Assembly: GCF_042682545.1 (NCBI RefSeq)
Contig: NZ_JBHUHQ010000015.1
DNA from: Ornithinibacillus salinisoli
GTDB lineage: Bacteria; Bacillota; Bacilli; Bacillales; Amphibacillaceae
Length of the DNA: 64,000 nucleotides
Reading direction: 5' to 3' (one strand)
This document shows positions 1-7,826 of the stretch, one piece after another. Both the position numbers and the translations under genes were made by a program. Under the pieces are notes generated by a model. The model did no database searches. It saw nothing but the letters and a program-made list of their open reading frames with translations, and was not told where the DNA came from. Within the stretch, counting starts at the first letter, position 1; the number at the start of each line of letters is the position of its first letter.

Positions 1-55
1 ACCAGAAAAAGTAGCTAAGAAAGTAAAAGAAGAAATAGAGCAGGTCGAACTGTAG
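1..55 (+). CDS. C-terminal end of an unidentified upstream gene (partial)
   Basis: An open frame enters from the left edge (first full codon at position 2) and stops with TAG at 53-55. The last residues are PEKVAKKVKEEIEQVEL, a lysine/glutamate-rich helical tail. Too little is visible to name the protein. It lies 43 bases before the next gene on the same strand and could share its transcript. Confidence 0.5.
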   Translation, partial: PEKVAKKVKEEIEQVEL

Positions 56-98
56 GGGAAAATTACTATTAATTGTTACATTAAATAGGAGGTATATT

Positions 99-890
99 AT
101 GAGTCAACAGATGGAACGAGTTGTTGGAGAAGGTGTCAAGGATTATTTGGTAAGACCAACCTTTAAAGCAATAGAGGAAGAACGTCAACATAATAAACAA
201 AAATTAGCTGCAGCATTTCGCTTGTTTGGTCGGTTTGGGTTTTCAGAGGGAGCTGCTGGGCATATTACGTATCGCGATCCAGAATTAACGGATCATTTAT
301 GGGTGAATCCATATGGTATGCACTTTAGCAAAATAAAAGCTTCGGACCTTGTACTAGTTAATAGTGAAGGGAAAGTGGTGGAAGGGAAATATTCGGTACA
401 CAAATCCGCATTTTCTATCCATTCAGCTGTCCATGAAGCTCGCCCAGATGTAGTTGCATCTGCCCATGCTCATTCTGTATATGGAAAAACCTGGTCAGTA
501 AGTGGAAGATTATTAGACCCTTTAACACAGGATGCTTGCTCTTTTTATAATGATCACTCTATTTTTGATGAATATAAAGGTGTTGCCTATGACGAAGAAG
601 AAGGAGTGCGCATTGGAAAGGCATTAGGTGATAATAAAGCAGTTATTTTACGTAGTCATGGGCTTTTAACCGTCGGGCAATCCGTAGACTCAGCTGCATT
701 TTGGTTCATTACTATGGAGCGGTCATGTCAATCTCAACTATTGGCAGAATCAGCTGGCATTGTAAATCCCATCGCACCTGAAGATGCAGCACATACGGCA
801 GAACAAGTCGGTAGAGAAATCGATGGATGGGAAAGCTTTCAACCATTGTGGGAACGGATTGTTAGTGAAGAACCAGATTTGTTGGATTAG
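99..890 (+). CDS. Class II aldolase/adducin family protein
   Basis: 263 residues, ATG preceded by AGGAGG. The class II aldolase/adducin fold is shown by the zinc-binding HAH pair (His123, His125) in SAHAHS and a third histidine (His187) in LRSHGLL. In sugar-phosphate aldolases of this family (FucA, AraD) a catalytic Glu sits four residues before the conserved His of the preceding helix; by my eye alignment that position is Ala104 here. It may therefore be a decarboxylase, dehydratase or other adducin-like enzyme and not a retro-aldolase. A strong terminator follows at 973-1004. Substrate unknown; family sure, function not. Confidence 0.85.
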   Translation: MSQQMERVVGEGVKDYLVRPTFKAIEEERQHNKQKLAAAFRLFGRFGFSEGAAGHITYRDPELTDHLWVNPYGMHFSKIKASDLVLVNSEGKVVEGKYSVHKSAFSIHSAVHEARPDVVASAHAHSVYGKTWSVSGRLLDPLTQDACSFYNDHSIFDEYKGVAYDEEEGVRIGKALGDNKAVILRSHGLLTVGQSVDSAAFWFITMERSCQSQLLAESAGIVNPIAPEDAAHTAEQVGREIDGWESFQPLWERIVSEEPDLLD

Positions 891-900
891 AGCGGGAGTT

Positions 901-935
901 AGGGGAATGAGGGACAGTCCCCTCGTCCCACTCTT
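901..935. repeat. Dispersed GGGACAGTCCCCTCGTCCCA-type repeat, copy 1
   Basis: A short G/C-rich element unlike the AT-rich surroundings, containing the inverted pair GAGGGACAGTCCCCTC followed by GTCCCA. Related copies occur only between genes, at 1392-1468, 42766-42821, 53570-53637, 58634-58657 and 58688-58756. Confidence 0.6.
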
Positions 936-972
936 CATTACTACTATCGAAGAGTTTTCCTATAATACACCA

Positions 973-1004
973 AAAAATGACCACCAAATTGGTGGTCATT
1001 TTTA
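973..1004 (+). terminator. Rho-independent terminator after the aldolase-like gene
   Basis: AAATGACCACC and GGTGGTCATTT form a perfect stem with a 5-base loop (AAATT), followed by T residues. Since the stem is flanked by A residues on the other side, it could also stop the convergent hypothetical gene at 1036-1329. Confidence 0.85.
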
Positions 1005-1035
1005 TTAGGTATTATCAATAATAGAAACTAGTTAA

Positions 1036-1329
1036 TTAGGATATTTCCTTTATTAATTTATCTTTGTAGGAACTATAATACTCTGGAGTTCTCTTTAACG
1101 TCTCTACAATTATTCTCGTTATAGCACCTCTGAGAAAAAATAAAACTTGTTCCTTTGTTTCGCATTTTTCCAACGTATAAAGGATCCACTTTTTATTATC
1201 TCTCGTGCTAACTGCAAATAAATAATCTTTTACTTCCAGGCTATAATTCTGGTATGTATATTTATGTTGAGCATCAATTCCATGCTTCTGAAATACGAGA
1301 TGACATAATTCTTCGTAATAACTGTTCAT
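1036..1329 (-). CDS. Hypothetical protein, 97 aa
   Basis: A small acidic/aromatic protein beginning MNSYYEELCHLVFQKHG. The start at 1329 is chosen because AAAGGAG lies just upstream; the longer frame from 1359 has no such site. No signal peptide or membrane segment is visible, and I do not recognise the family. It is convergent with the aldolase-like gene and shares the terminator region with it. Confidence 0.6.
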   Translation of the reverse strand: MNSYYEELCHLVFQKHGIDAQHKYTYQNYSLEVKDYLFAVSTRDNKKWILYTLEKCETKEQVLFFLRGAITRIIVETLKRTPEYYSSYKDKLIKEIS

Positions 1330-1588
1330 ATCATTACTCCTTTTATCTGATATGAACATTATTAACCAATTAGTATTTGCATATACCCTTTAAGGGGTCA
1401 GACCCCACGGGATATAGGGGTCAGTCCCTTCGACCCAATCACTTTTGGGACGAGGGGTCTGACCCTCAAGTATATGAAGAAAAAACTGTTACAACAAAAT
1501 CTCAAATTTACCTTAGCGAAACTTTTTAAATCTTTATAATAATTGTTAATTAATTTTAAATAAAATTCTTAAAATTCATGTAAAAGGG

Positions 1589-1616
1589 TTGACATTTTAT
1601 TTCATAGTGTTAAGAT
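1589..1616 (+). promoter_or_regulatory. Sigma-A promoter of the GntR regulator
   Basis: TTGACA at 1589-1594 and TAAGAT at 1611-1616 are separated by 16 bases. The palindromic candidate operator at 1632-1645 lies a few bases downstream of the expected transcription start, a position that suits autorepression. Confidence 0.65.
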
Positions 1617-1631
1617 ATCGATAATTAAAAG

Positions 1632-1645
1632 TTATAATATTATAA
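1632..1645. promoter_or_regulatory. Candidate GntR operator, site 1
   Basis: TTATAATATTATAA is a perfect 14-bp palindrome. The same sequence, with the same five preceding bases AAAAG, recurs at 2422-2435 in front of the catabolic operon. Two identical copies bracketing one regulator gene argue for a shared operator, though the AT-rich composition makes chance similarity easier. Confidence 0.55.
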
Positions 1646-1661
1646 ATTATCGGAGGCATCT

Positions 1662-2381
1662 ATGATTAATAAAAATGCACCACATCCTTTATATCATCAA
1701 GTGAAAGATCATCTAGAAGCAAAGATTGTATCGGGAGAGTGGCCAAAAGGGTTCCAAATTCCTACAGAAAAAGAGCTAGCAGAGCGCTTTGATGTTTCGA
1801 CAATCACGATTAAACGGGCCGTTTTGGAACTTGTACATCAAGGAGTATTATATCGACAACGTGGGAAAGGAACCTTTGTTACTTCTAAAAAGGAAACTGA
1901 CTTACAGAGTTTAGTTACACTAAAGTATGGTCAGAAAGAAGGAGTAAAACATCCTCACCATACGAGAGAATTTCATAAGCAAGAAGCTAATCTCTTAATA
2001 GCGAAGCTTTTGGAAGTGGACGAGGAAGATAAAGTATATAAACTGAGCAGGATTAAGATGAATGATTCCATGCCTATTGGTTTGGAGTATACTTATCTAC
2101 CGGTGAAGCTACTACCTGATCTCAAAGAAGAAATGATTCAAGACGAGTTACTTTATAGTGTTTTACAAAATCAGTATTCAATTGAACTGGGAAAAGCAAA
2201 AATATATTTTTCTACATTAACAGCAAATGAGACGGAAGCAGAATTACTCCAGATCCCAGTTGGTGAGCAACTATTCGTCATTGAACGTTTTACAAGGACA
2301 GTGCAAGGTGAAGTAATTGAGTATTCTAAGTTTATCGTTAGACAGGAACATTATCAGTTCTATATCGAAGTAAATATTTAA
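1662..2381 (+). CDS. GntR family (HutC subfamily) transcriptional regulator
   Basis: 239 residues. The N-terminal winged helix-turn-helix (about residues 8-75, with ELAERFDVSTITIKRAV and the wing GKGTFV) is followed by a UTRA ligand-binding domain (about 90-235). Family members are usually repressors released by a metabolite of the pathway they control. The gene precedes an operon for peptide or amino-acid uptake and oxidation, in the same direction, and both share a palindrome, so it very likely regulates that operon and itself. The start follows CGGAGG. Confidence 0.9.
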   Translation: MINKNAPHPLYHQVKDHLEAKIVSGEWPKGFQIPTEKELAERFDVSTITIKRAVLELVHQGVLYRQRGKGTFVTSKKETDLQSLVTLKYGQKEGVKHPHHTREFHKQEANLLIAKLLEVDEEDKVYKLSRIKMNDSMPIGLEYTYLPVKLLPDLKEEMIQDELLYSVLQNQYSIELGKAKIYFSTLTANETEAELLQIPVGEQLFVIERFTRTVQGEVIEYSKFIVRQEHYQFYIEVNI

Positions 2382-2383
2382 AA

Positions 2384-2409
2384 CATACTTTCGTGTTAAA
2401 GTATGCTTT
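2384..2409 (+). terminator. Possible weak terminator after the GntR gene
   Basis: CATACTTT and AAAGTATG form a perfect 8-bp stem with a 6-base loop, followed by only three T residues. It may separate the regulator from the operon or act as an attenuator. Confidence 0.4.
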
Positions 2410-2421
2410 AATACATAAAAG

Positions 2422-2435
2422 TTATAATATTATAA
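2422..2435. promoter_or_regulatory. Candidate GntR operator, site 2
   Basis: Second copy of TTATAATATTATAA, again preceded by AAAAG, 29 bases before the first gene of the catabolic operon. It contains a TATAAT that could itself be the -10 box, so a bound repressor would cover the promoter. Confidence 0.5.
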
Positions 2436-2463
2436 TATTATATTTTTAAAGGTGGTGGGGACA

Positions 2464-2715
2464 TTGAAAGTATTTATGTTTGAAGGAAAAGAAATTCCTT
2501 TTCGAGAAGGTCAAACGATTGCTGGAGCTCTCTTCCAAGCTGGGATCTACGGCATAAGTTTATCAAAAAAGACGAAATCACAAGTAGGTTCATTCTGTAT
2601 GACCGGTGATTGCTGCAGTTGTTACGTGAATGTCCAAAATGAGATGGTGCTAGCCTGCCAAACACCACCAAAGGAAGGGATGATTGTCATGAGAGGTGAA
2701 TTGTTTGGAATATGA
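2464..2715 (+). CDS. [2Fe-2S]-binding subunit, HcnA-like
   Basis: 83 residues with a plant-ferredoxin-type (Fer2) domain. Cys45, Cys50, Cys53 and Cys65 sit in FCMTGDCCSC and LACQTP, the pattern that holds one [2Fe-2S] cluster; an extra Cys51 is present. Proteins of this size are the small subunit of HcnABC-type, octopine/nopaline-oxidase-type and D-hydroxyproline dehydrogenases. The TTG at 2464 is chosen because AAAGGTGG ends about 9 bases before it. It overlaps the FAD/NAD subunit gene, so the two should be translated together. Confidence 0.85.
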   Translation: MKVFMFEGKEIPFREGQTIAGALFQAGIYGISLSKKTKSQVGSFCMTGDCCSCYVNVQNEMVLACQTPPKEGMIVMRGELFGI

Positions 2716-3562
2716 TGTTTTTATAGTTGGAGCAGGTTTATCGGGATTGGCGGCACTACAGGTCATTCAACAACACTCCTTAAAAGTCGCTATCATTGAT
2801 GACAAACATGAGCTTGGTGGGAATTACTTAAAACGCAGATGGTTAATTGATCACCGACATTCTTTTAATAGATTGCTAGATCAAGTGATCGAACCGTCAA
2901 CAGATGTCTTTCTTAACCACCAAGCAATTGGGCTTTATGCTGATAATTCCCTCGGAGTAACAGATCAACAAACGATGACTTGTTTTCGATCTAAGGTGGT
3001 GCTTCAATCTTCCGGTGCTCGTGACCTTCCTGAACAATTCGAAGGCTGGCAATTACCGGGAGTGATTACGTTGGATGCTTATTTGAAGCTACGTTATATA
3101 GAAGGCATTATCTTTCCGAAGCGAATCGGTATTGTAGGAGCACATCCCTCCCTTCCTAAGGTTGCACAAAACCTTAGAGAAGAAGGTCACGAGGTTGTTT
3201 TAGCCTCAACGAATCAGTCAGTGACCGCTTTTGGTAAGGATCAGGTAAAAAAACTTTCTGTTGATGGAGCAAAACATGATGTGGATGTTGTCATTTCTAG
3301 CAAGGGTTATGTTCCAGTCAACGAATTAGCTCATTTATACGGATATCCGCTGAAGTATAAGAAGGATTCAGGTGGATGGGCAGCCCTACCAGTTGATAAA
3401 ACAAGACAAACATCCTTTTTTGTTGCCGGTCGAGCAAGTGGAACACAAACAGAAGAAGAGTCGGTTCAATCGGGAATTCAGGTGGCGCATAACATCTTGA
3501 CCTATTTGGAGAAAGAAGGTGAGGAACATGGAAGCGAATCAAGTAATCGTGTGTCACTGTGA
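2705..3562 (+). CDS. FAD/NAD(P)-binding oxidoreductase subunit, HcnB-like (short)
   Basis: About 285 residues from TTG at 2705, preceded by AGAGGTG; a GTG at 2696 falls inside that site. The N-terminus EYDVFIVGAGLSGLAALQV is an FAD-binding Rossmann motif. The second nucleotide motif, GIVGAHPSLPKVA, is a degenerate GxGxxG. HcnB and opine-oxidase A subunits are about 470 residues and end in a BFD-like [2Fe-2S] domain; here that domain is encoded by the next gene, so HcnB appears split. Expected role: pass electrons from the DAO-type subunit to a quinone or other acceptor. Confidence 0.8.
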   Translation: MEYDVFIVGAGLSGLAALQVIQQHSLKVAIIDDKHELGGNYLKRRWLIDHRHSFNRLLDQVIEPSTDVFLNHQAIGLYADNSLGVTDQQTMTCFRSKVVLQSSGARDLPEQFEGWQLPGVITLDAYLKLRYIEGIIFPKRIGIVGAHPSLPKVAQNLREEGHEVVLASTNQSVTAFGKDQVKKLSVDGAKHDVDVVISSKGYVPVNELAHLYGYPLKYKKDSGGWAALPVDKTRQTSFFVAGRASGTQTEEESVQSGIQVAHNILTYLEKEGEEHGSESSNRVSL

Positions 3563-3809
3563 AGAACTTACAGTTGCGGATTTAAAAATGGCATTTGATC
3601 ATGGGGCGCGTACCTTTGACGACTTGAAACGAATGAGTCGATGTGGCATGGGACATTGTCAAGCAAAATATTGCTTCAATACTGCCAATGAACATTTGGC
3701 CAATTGGTCCAAGGTTCCCGTGGAATATCTTCCTAACACACGTCACCGGATGCCAATTCGACCGGTTCCTCTGAAAGTGTTCATAGAGGGGGGATTTCAT
3801 GAAGGTTGA
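3528..3809 (+). CDS. BFD-like [2Fe-2S]-binding protein
   Basis: 93 residues. Cys9, Cys11, Cys39 and Cys44 (VCHC and RCGMGHC) are the CxC...CxxxxC cluster ligands of bacterioferritin-associated-ferredoxin-like domains. In HcnB-type proteins this domain is the C-terminus of the flavoprotein; here it is separate and overlaps the neighbouring genes at both ends. The ATG at 3528 follows GAAGGTGAGG; the longer frame from GTG 3519 starts inside that site. Confidence 0.85.
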   Translation: MEANQVIVCHCEELTVADLKMAFDHGARTFDDLKRMSRCGMGHCQAKYCFNTANEHLANWSKVPVEYLPNTRHRMPIRPVPLKVFIEGGFHEG

Positions 3810-4893
3810 AACCTATGATGCTATTGTGATTGGGGCAGGAGTCGTTGGACTAGGCATTACATATGAATTATCCAAACAGCAAGAGCTCAAAACATTGACA
3901 ATAGATCAGGGTTATCCAATGAGTGGTACCTCAGGTGCGACACAGGCATGGATTTGGGTTCACAGCAAAACCCCTTATACGTATGGTCAACTTAGTCTGG
4001 CTAGTGCCAATCGGTACCAGGAAATACAGGAGGAAATTGGTGACATTGAATATATAAGGTCTGGCGGCATAGCGCCTATTTTTTCAAAACAGGAACTTTA
4101 TGATGCTAAAGCATTACAACTAGAAATGAATAAAGCAAACATCCCGGTAGATCTTCTTTCAAGAGAAGAGGTTCTTAAGCTAGAGCCGAATCTATCACCC
4201 AATCTACTCGGTGCAACCTATTCATCCATTGATGGTCACGTGAATCCTTTTAAGCTAATTCAACGTTATCATCTTCAGGCGAAGATAAATGGAGCACATT
4301 TTTCTTTTTACAACGGAGTGAGAGCGCTAGAGAAGACAGAAGTAGGTTACAAAGTAACAACGAATAGAGGTGTTTATGAAGCCGAGAAAGTCATTCTAGC
4401 GGCGGGACTATGGTCAAAATCCATTGGTAAATTTCTGAACATTCGAATACCAACTCATACTTCTCGGGGACAAATTTTAGTTACTGAACCTACGAAGCCA
4501 CTTATACATCATGTGATCGTTGGTATGAGGCAGTTAAACAATGGAATTGTGTTAATGGGTTTTTCTAAAGAGGATGTCGGATATGACCGACGAACGACAT
4601 TGGATGTGCTGCAGGATACAGCCAAAAAGTCGGTCAATTTGGTACCGAAACTAAAGGATGTGAAGATTGTTCGAGCCTTTTCTGGCATTCGAGTTATGCC
4701 AGATGATGGATTACCAATATTTGGTGAGGTACCTGAACAAAAAAGTCTATATGTAGCCGTTACACATAGCGGTATGACACTCTCAGCAATTTTAGGAAAA
4801 TCAATGGCTGAGCTTGTTACAACAGGGGAATCAAGCTTTCCTATGGAAGCCTATTCAATAGAACGATTTAAGGGAAGGGAGGAAAATCAATGA
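3799..4893 (+). CDS. FAD-dependent amino acid/amine oxidase subunit, HcnC-like
   Basis: 364 residues of the DAO (D-amino-acid oxidase/glycine oxidase) superfamily. DAIVIGAGVVGLGITYEL near the N-terminus binds FAD, and GIRVMPDDGLPIFGEVP with THSGMTLS is the typical C-terminal flavin region. With the preceding three genes it would form an HcnABC/opine-oxidase-type dehydrogenase that oxidises a C-N bond of an amino acid, opine or N-alkyl amino acid. Its start overlaps the BFD gene and its end overlaps the peptidase gene by four bases. Substrate not determinable from sequence. Confidence 0.85.
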   Translation: MKVETYDAIVIGAGVVGLGITYELSKQQELKTLTIDQGYPMSGTSGATQAWIWVHSKTPYTYGQLSLASANRYQEIQEEIGDIEYIRSGGIAPIFSKQELYDAKALQLEMNKANIPVDLLSREEVLKLEPNLSPNLLGATYSSIDGHVNPFKLIQRYHLQAKINGAHFSFYNGVRALEKTEVGYKVTTNRGVYEAEKVILAAGLWSKSIGKFLNIRIPTHTSRGQILVTEPTKPLIHHVIVGMRQLNNGIVLMGFSKEDVGYDRRTTLDVLQDTAKKSVNLVPKLKDVKIVRAFSGIRVMPDDGLPIFGEVPEQKSLYVAVTHSGMTLSAILGKSMAELVTTGESSFPMEAYSIERFKGREENQ

Positions 4894-6236
4894 GTAAGGT
4901 GCATCAATACATTGAAGCAAACAAGGAGAAGTACTTAGGTTGGCTTGAAAAGGTTTGTAATCAACCAAGTGTTTCTGCTCAAAACCGAGGGATGGAAGAG
5001 ATGTTTACTATTTTAAAGGAGCTCTTGCAACGTGTTGGGGCACAGACGAAAACGATTCAAACAGAAGGGTATCCAGTTTTAATTGGTGAATTCCAAGGTG
5101 AAAAGGAAGAAACATTAGCATTTTACAATCATTACGATGTTCAACCGGAGGATCCTCTCGATGAGTGGGAAAGTGAACCTTTTCAAACAACTTTTCGTAA
5201 TGGGGTGGTTTTTGCTAGGGGAACAGCTGATAACAAAGGAAATATCATTGCTCGTTTAGCTGCAGTCGATGCGTATCAAGTCGTTCATGGAAAGTTGCCG
5301 ATTCATATCAAATTCATCATTGAAGGTGAAGAAGAGGTTGGTAGCCCGCACCTAGAATATCTTGCGAGGGAACATACAGAAGACATTCGAGCAGATGCGA
5401 TTTTATGGGAAGGCGGTATGCGTGAGGTAAACAATAAGCGACTTCATGTAGGGCTAGGTGTAAAGGGAATCGCGTACGTTGAGCTGATCTCAAAGGGAGC
5501 GAAGCATGATTTACACTCATCTGAAGCAGCGATCATTGAGAATCCAGCATGGAAACTAACGTGGGCTTTATCTACACTGAAGGATCGGAACGACAATGTA
5601 TTAATCGATCATTTTTATGATGAAGTAAAGCCGCTTACGGATAAATCAAAACAATTCATTGAAACGCTAGAGTACGATGAGACTTACACAAAAGAGAACT
5701 ATGAGATCGACGAATTCATTGACGGCATCTCAGGCTATGAATTAAAACGTCGTTTGATTGCAGAACCCACGTGTACAATCTGTGGCATAAAGTCTGGCTA
5801 TATAGAAGAAGGTGCAAAGACAGTACTTCCTTCCAAGGCAGTTGCTAAGCTGGACTTTAGGTTGATTCCCGGACAAAAACCCGACCGAATCGTTTCTTTA
5901 CTAAGAAAGCATTTAGACAAACATGGGTTTGAAGATATTGAAATTAATCAGTTAAACCATTTGGAATCGTATAATACCGATCCGGATGATCCGTTTGTAA
6001 CACAGGTGTTGGACGCAGTGGCAGAAACGTATGAAGAAGAAGCGATCATATACAGTAACCTAGCCGGTTCTAGTCCAATGCATAAATTATTATCGAACTG
6101 TCCGATGCCAGCAGTACAAGTGGGGGTGGCCAATACAAGCTCTAAATTTCATGCACCAAATGAAAATATCACCATACAGGATTTTATACAGGGTACACAA
6201 TTGGTGGCGACCATTATAAATAAATTTAAAAAATAG
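4890..6236 (+). CDS. M20 family dipeptidase/metallohydrolase
   Basis: 448 residues. Likely zinc ligands are His81 and Asp83 (FYNHYDVQPED), Asp114 (RGTADNKGN), Glu148 next to catalytic Glu147 (EGEEEVGS) and a C-terminal His in SSKFHAPNEN. No signal peptide, so it acts in the cytoplasm, probably cleaving the dipeptide or N-acyl/N-carbamoyl amino acid brought in by the adjacent Dpp-type transporter and giving the amino acid used by the oxidases. Four-base overlap with the upstream gene shows operon membership. Confidence 0.9.
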   Translation: MSKVHQYIEANKEKYLGWLEKVCNQPSVSAQNRGMEEMFTILKELLQRVGAQTKTIQTEGYPVLIGEFQGEKEETLAFYNHYDVQPEDPLDEWESEPFQTTFRNGVVFARGTADNKGNIIARLAAVDAYQVVHGKLPIHIKFIIEGEEEVGSPHLEYLAREHTEDIRADAILWEGGMREVNNKRLHVGLGVKGIAYVELISKGAKHDLHSSEAAIIENPAWKLTWALSTLKDRNDNVLIDHFYDEVKPLTDKSKQFIETLEYDETYTKENYEIDEFIDGISGYELKRRLIAEPTCTICGIKSGYIEEGAKTVLPSKAVAKLDFRLIPGQKPDRIVSLLRKHLDKHGFEDIEINQLNHLESYNTDPDDPFVTQVLDAVAETYEEEAIIYSNLAGSSPMHKLLSNCPMPAVQVGVANTSSKFHAPNENITIQDFIQGTQLVATIINKFKK

Positions 6237-6248
6237 GAGGAGAAAAGC

Positions 6249-7805
6249 ATGAAACAAAGGTGGGAATGGCTAACGTTTATTGCAGCTTTGGTATTTTTCC
6301 TAGCTGCTTGTAGTGGAGAAAGTGGAGAAGTAGGAACGGAAAATGGAACGGAAAATGGTAGCGTGACGGATGGGAACTTGGTAATTGCCCAATCGGCAGA
6401 TATCACAACCCTTGACCCGCAGGACTCTTTAAGTACTAATGGGGAGCGGATTTTCCGCAATATGTATAATCGCTTATTTGCTAGAAATCAAGATATGGAG
6501 ATTGTTCCTGAGATCGTTGAATCGTATGAAAATGTAGATGAAGAAACATGGCATTTTAATTTAGTTGAGGGTATCACATTCCATAATGGTGAAGAACTTA
6601 CGGCTGAGGATGTTAAGTTCAGCTTAGAACGAGTTATGACAGATCAAGGATTAAAAGAATATCCATATTTCACACAGCTTGCAGAAGTTAATGTATTGGA
6701 TACGTATACGGTTGAAATTGTAACCGACGGCCCAATGCCAACGATCCAACATGTACTTGCTAAAAGTGGTGCAGATATCTTACCGAAAGAATATGTAGAA
6801 GAAGTTGGTATGGATGGGTTTGTTGAAAATCCGATTGGTTCAGGACCTTACCAGTTTGTTAGTTGGGATGTGGACAGTGAAGTAGTGTTGGAGAAATTTG
6901 AGGACTATTATGGTGAGCCTGGAATATGGGATACGGTTACTGTTCGGGCCATTAGTGAGAGTTCTACTCGAGTTGGAGAGTTGTTGACAGGTGGTGTTCA
7001 GTTGATTACGGATGTTACACCGAATGAATGGGATCGGGTCAATGATAATGAAGGAACTTCCCTAGTGCAAGGTGAGACAACTCGCGTCATGCTATTAATG
7101 AACCGTTTGACAGAAGGATTTGCGACATCAGATGAACGTGTTCGTGAAGCAATTGATTTAGCCATTGACCAACAAGCAATTGTGGATTCTGTTCTTCGTG
7201 GTTCTGGTGTTCCAGTTCGTTCGCGTGTACCAGAAGGGGTATTTGGAACGAATCCTGACCTTTATGATACGTATGTGCATGACAAAGAGCGTGCAAAAGA
7301 GTTACTTGCAGAAGCGGGTTATGAAGATGGATTAGAAATTACCCTAACGGCACCACGCGGTCGTTATCCATTAGATGGTGAGGTAGCAGAATTGATAGCT
7401 GTAATGCTTGGTGAGGTCGGTATTGAAGTGAATTTGGAACTTCTTGAGTCAGGCACATTCATTGATGTTTATTCAGAAAATGAAAACGAAGAATTGATTA
7501 TGATTGGACTTGCGGATGGATTGTTGGATGCTTCTTATTCCTTGGTACATTACACGATAGACCGGGCTGCTGGACAAACAGATTACAATAATCCAGATGT
7601 TGACCAACTATTCCAAGATGCATCTCGTAACTTAGACGAAGAGTCTAGATTGGAACAGTTTAAAGAAATTCAGCAAGTCGTCGCAGAAGAGCGTCCACAC
7701 ACTTTCTTGTATCAGGATAAAGTGAATTATGGCGTATCTGACAGTATACTGTTCGAACCACGCTTAGATGAAGCGTTGTATTTCGATCATATACAACCAA
7801 ACTAA
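6249..7805 (+). CDS. Peptide/solute ABC transporter substrate-binding lipoprotein (family 5)
   Basis: 518 residues, SBP_bac_5 family (DppA/OppA-like). The lipobox LAAC places the lipidated cysteine at residue 21. TSNGERIFRNMYNRL..., HNGEELTAEDVKFSLERV and NPIGSGPYQFVSWD are hallmark segments. It is the extracellular capture protein for the transporter encoded directly downstream, and it sits directly after the peptidase. The family binds di- and oligopeptides but also opines, nickel chelates and glutathione; the ligand here is unknown. Confidence 0.93.
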   Translation: MKQRWEWLTFIAALVFFLAACSGESGEVGTENGTENGSVTDGNLVIAQSADITTLDPQDSLSTNGERIFRNMYNRLFARNQDMEIVPEIVESYENVDEETWHFNLVEGITFHNGEELTAEDVKFSLERVMTDQGLKEYPYFTQLAEVNVLDTYTVEIVTDGPMPTIQHVLAKSGADILPKEYVEEVGMDGFVENPIGSGPYQFVSWDVDSEVVLEKFEDYYGEPGIWDTVTVRAISESSTRVGELLTGGVQLITDVTPNEWDRVNDNEGTSLVQGETTRVMLLMNRLTEGFATSDERVREAIDLAIDQQAIVDSVLRGSGVPVRSRVPEGVFGTNPDLYDTYVHDKERAKELLAEAGYEDGLEITLTAPRGRYPLDGEVAELIAVMLGEVGIEVNLELLESGTFIDVYSENENEELIMIGLADGLLDASYSLVHYTIDRAAGQTDYNNPDVDQLFQDASRNLDEESRLEQFKEIQQVVAEERPHTFLYQDKVNYGVSDSILFEPRLDEALYFDHIQPN

Positions 7806-7826
7806 CTGTTTGAGGTGGGTGAGCAA

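Larger units (their letters stand above)
1330..1661. other. Intergenic region with repeat copy 2 and the GntR promoter
   Basis: Positions 1392-1468 hold copy 2 of the dispersed repeat, including the palindrome GGGGTCAGACCCC and a GGGACGAGGGGTCTGACCC segment. The rest is AT-rich, ending in the promoter and operator of the next gene. No gene is visible in it. Confidence 0.6.

Noticed and set aside
784..1008. 74-codon frame overlapping the aldolase-like gene and its terminator
   Set aside because: Out of frame with a well-supported gene and crosses a strong terminator.
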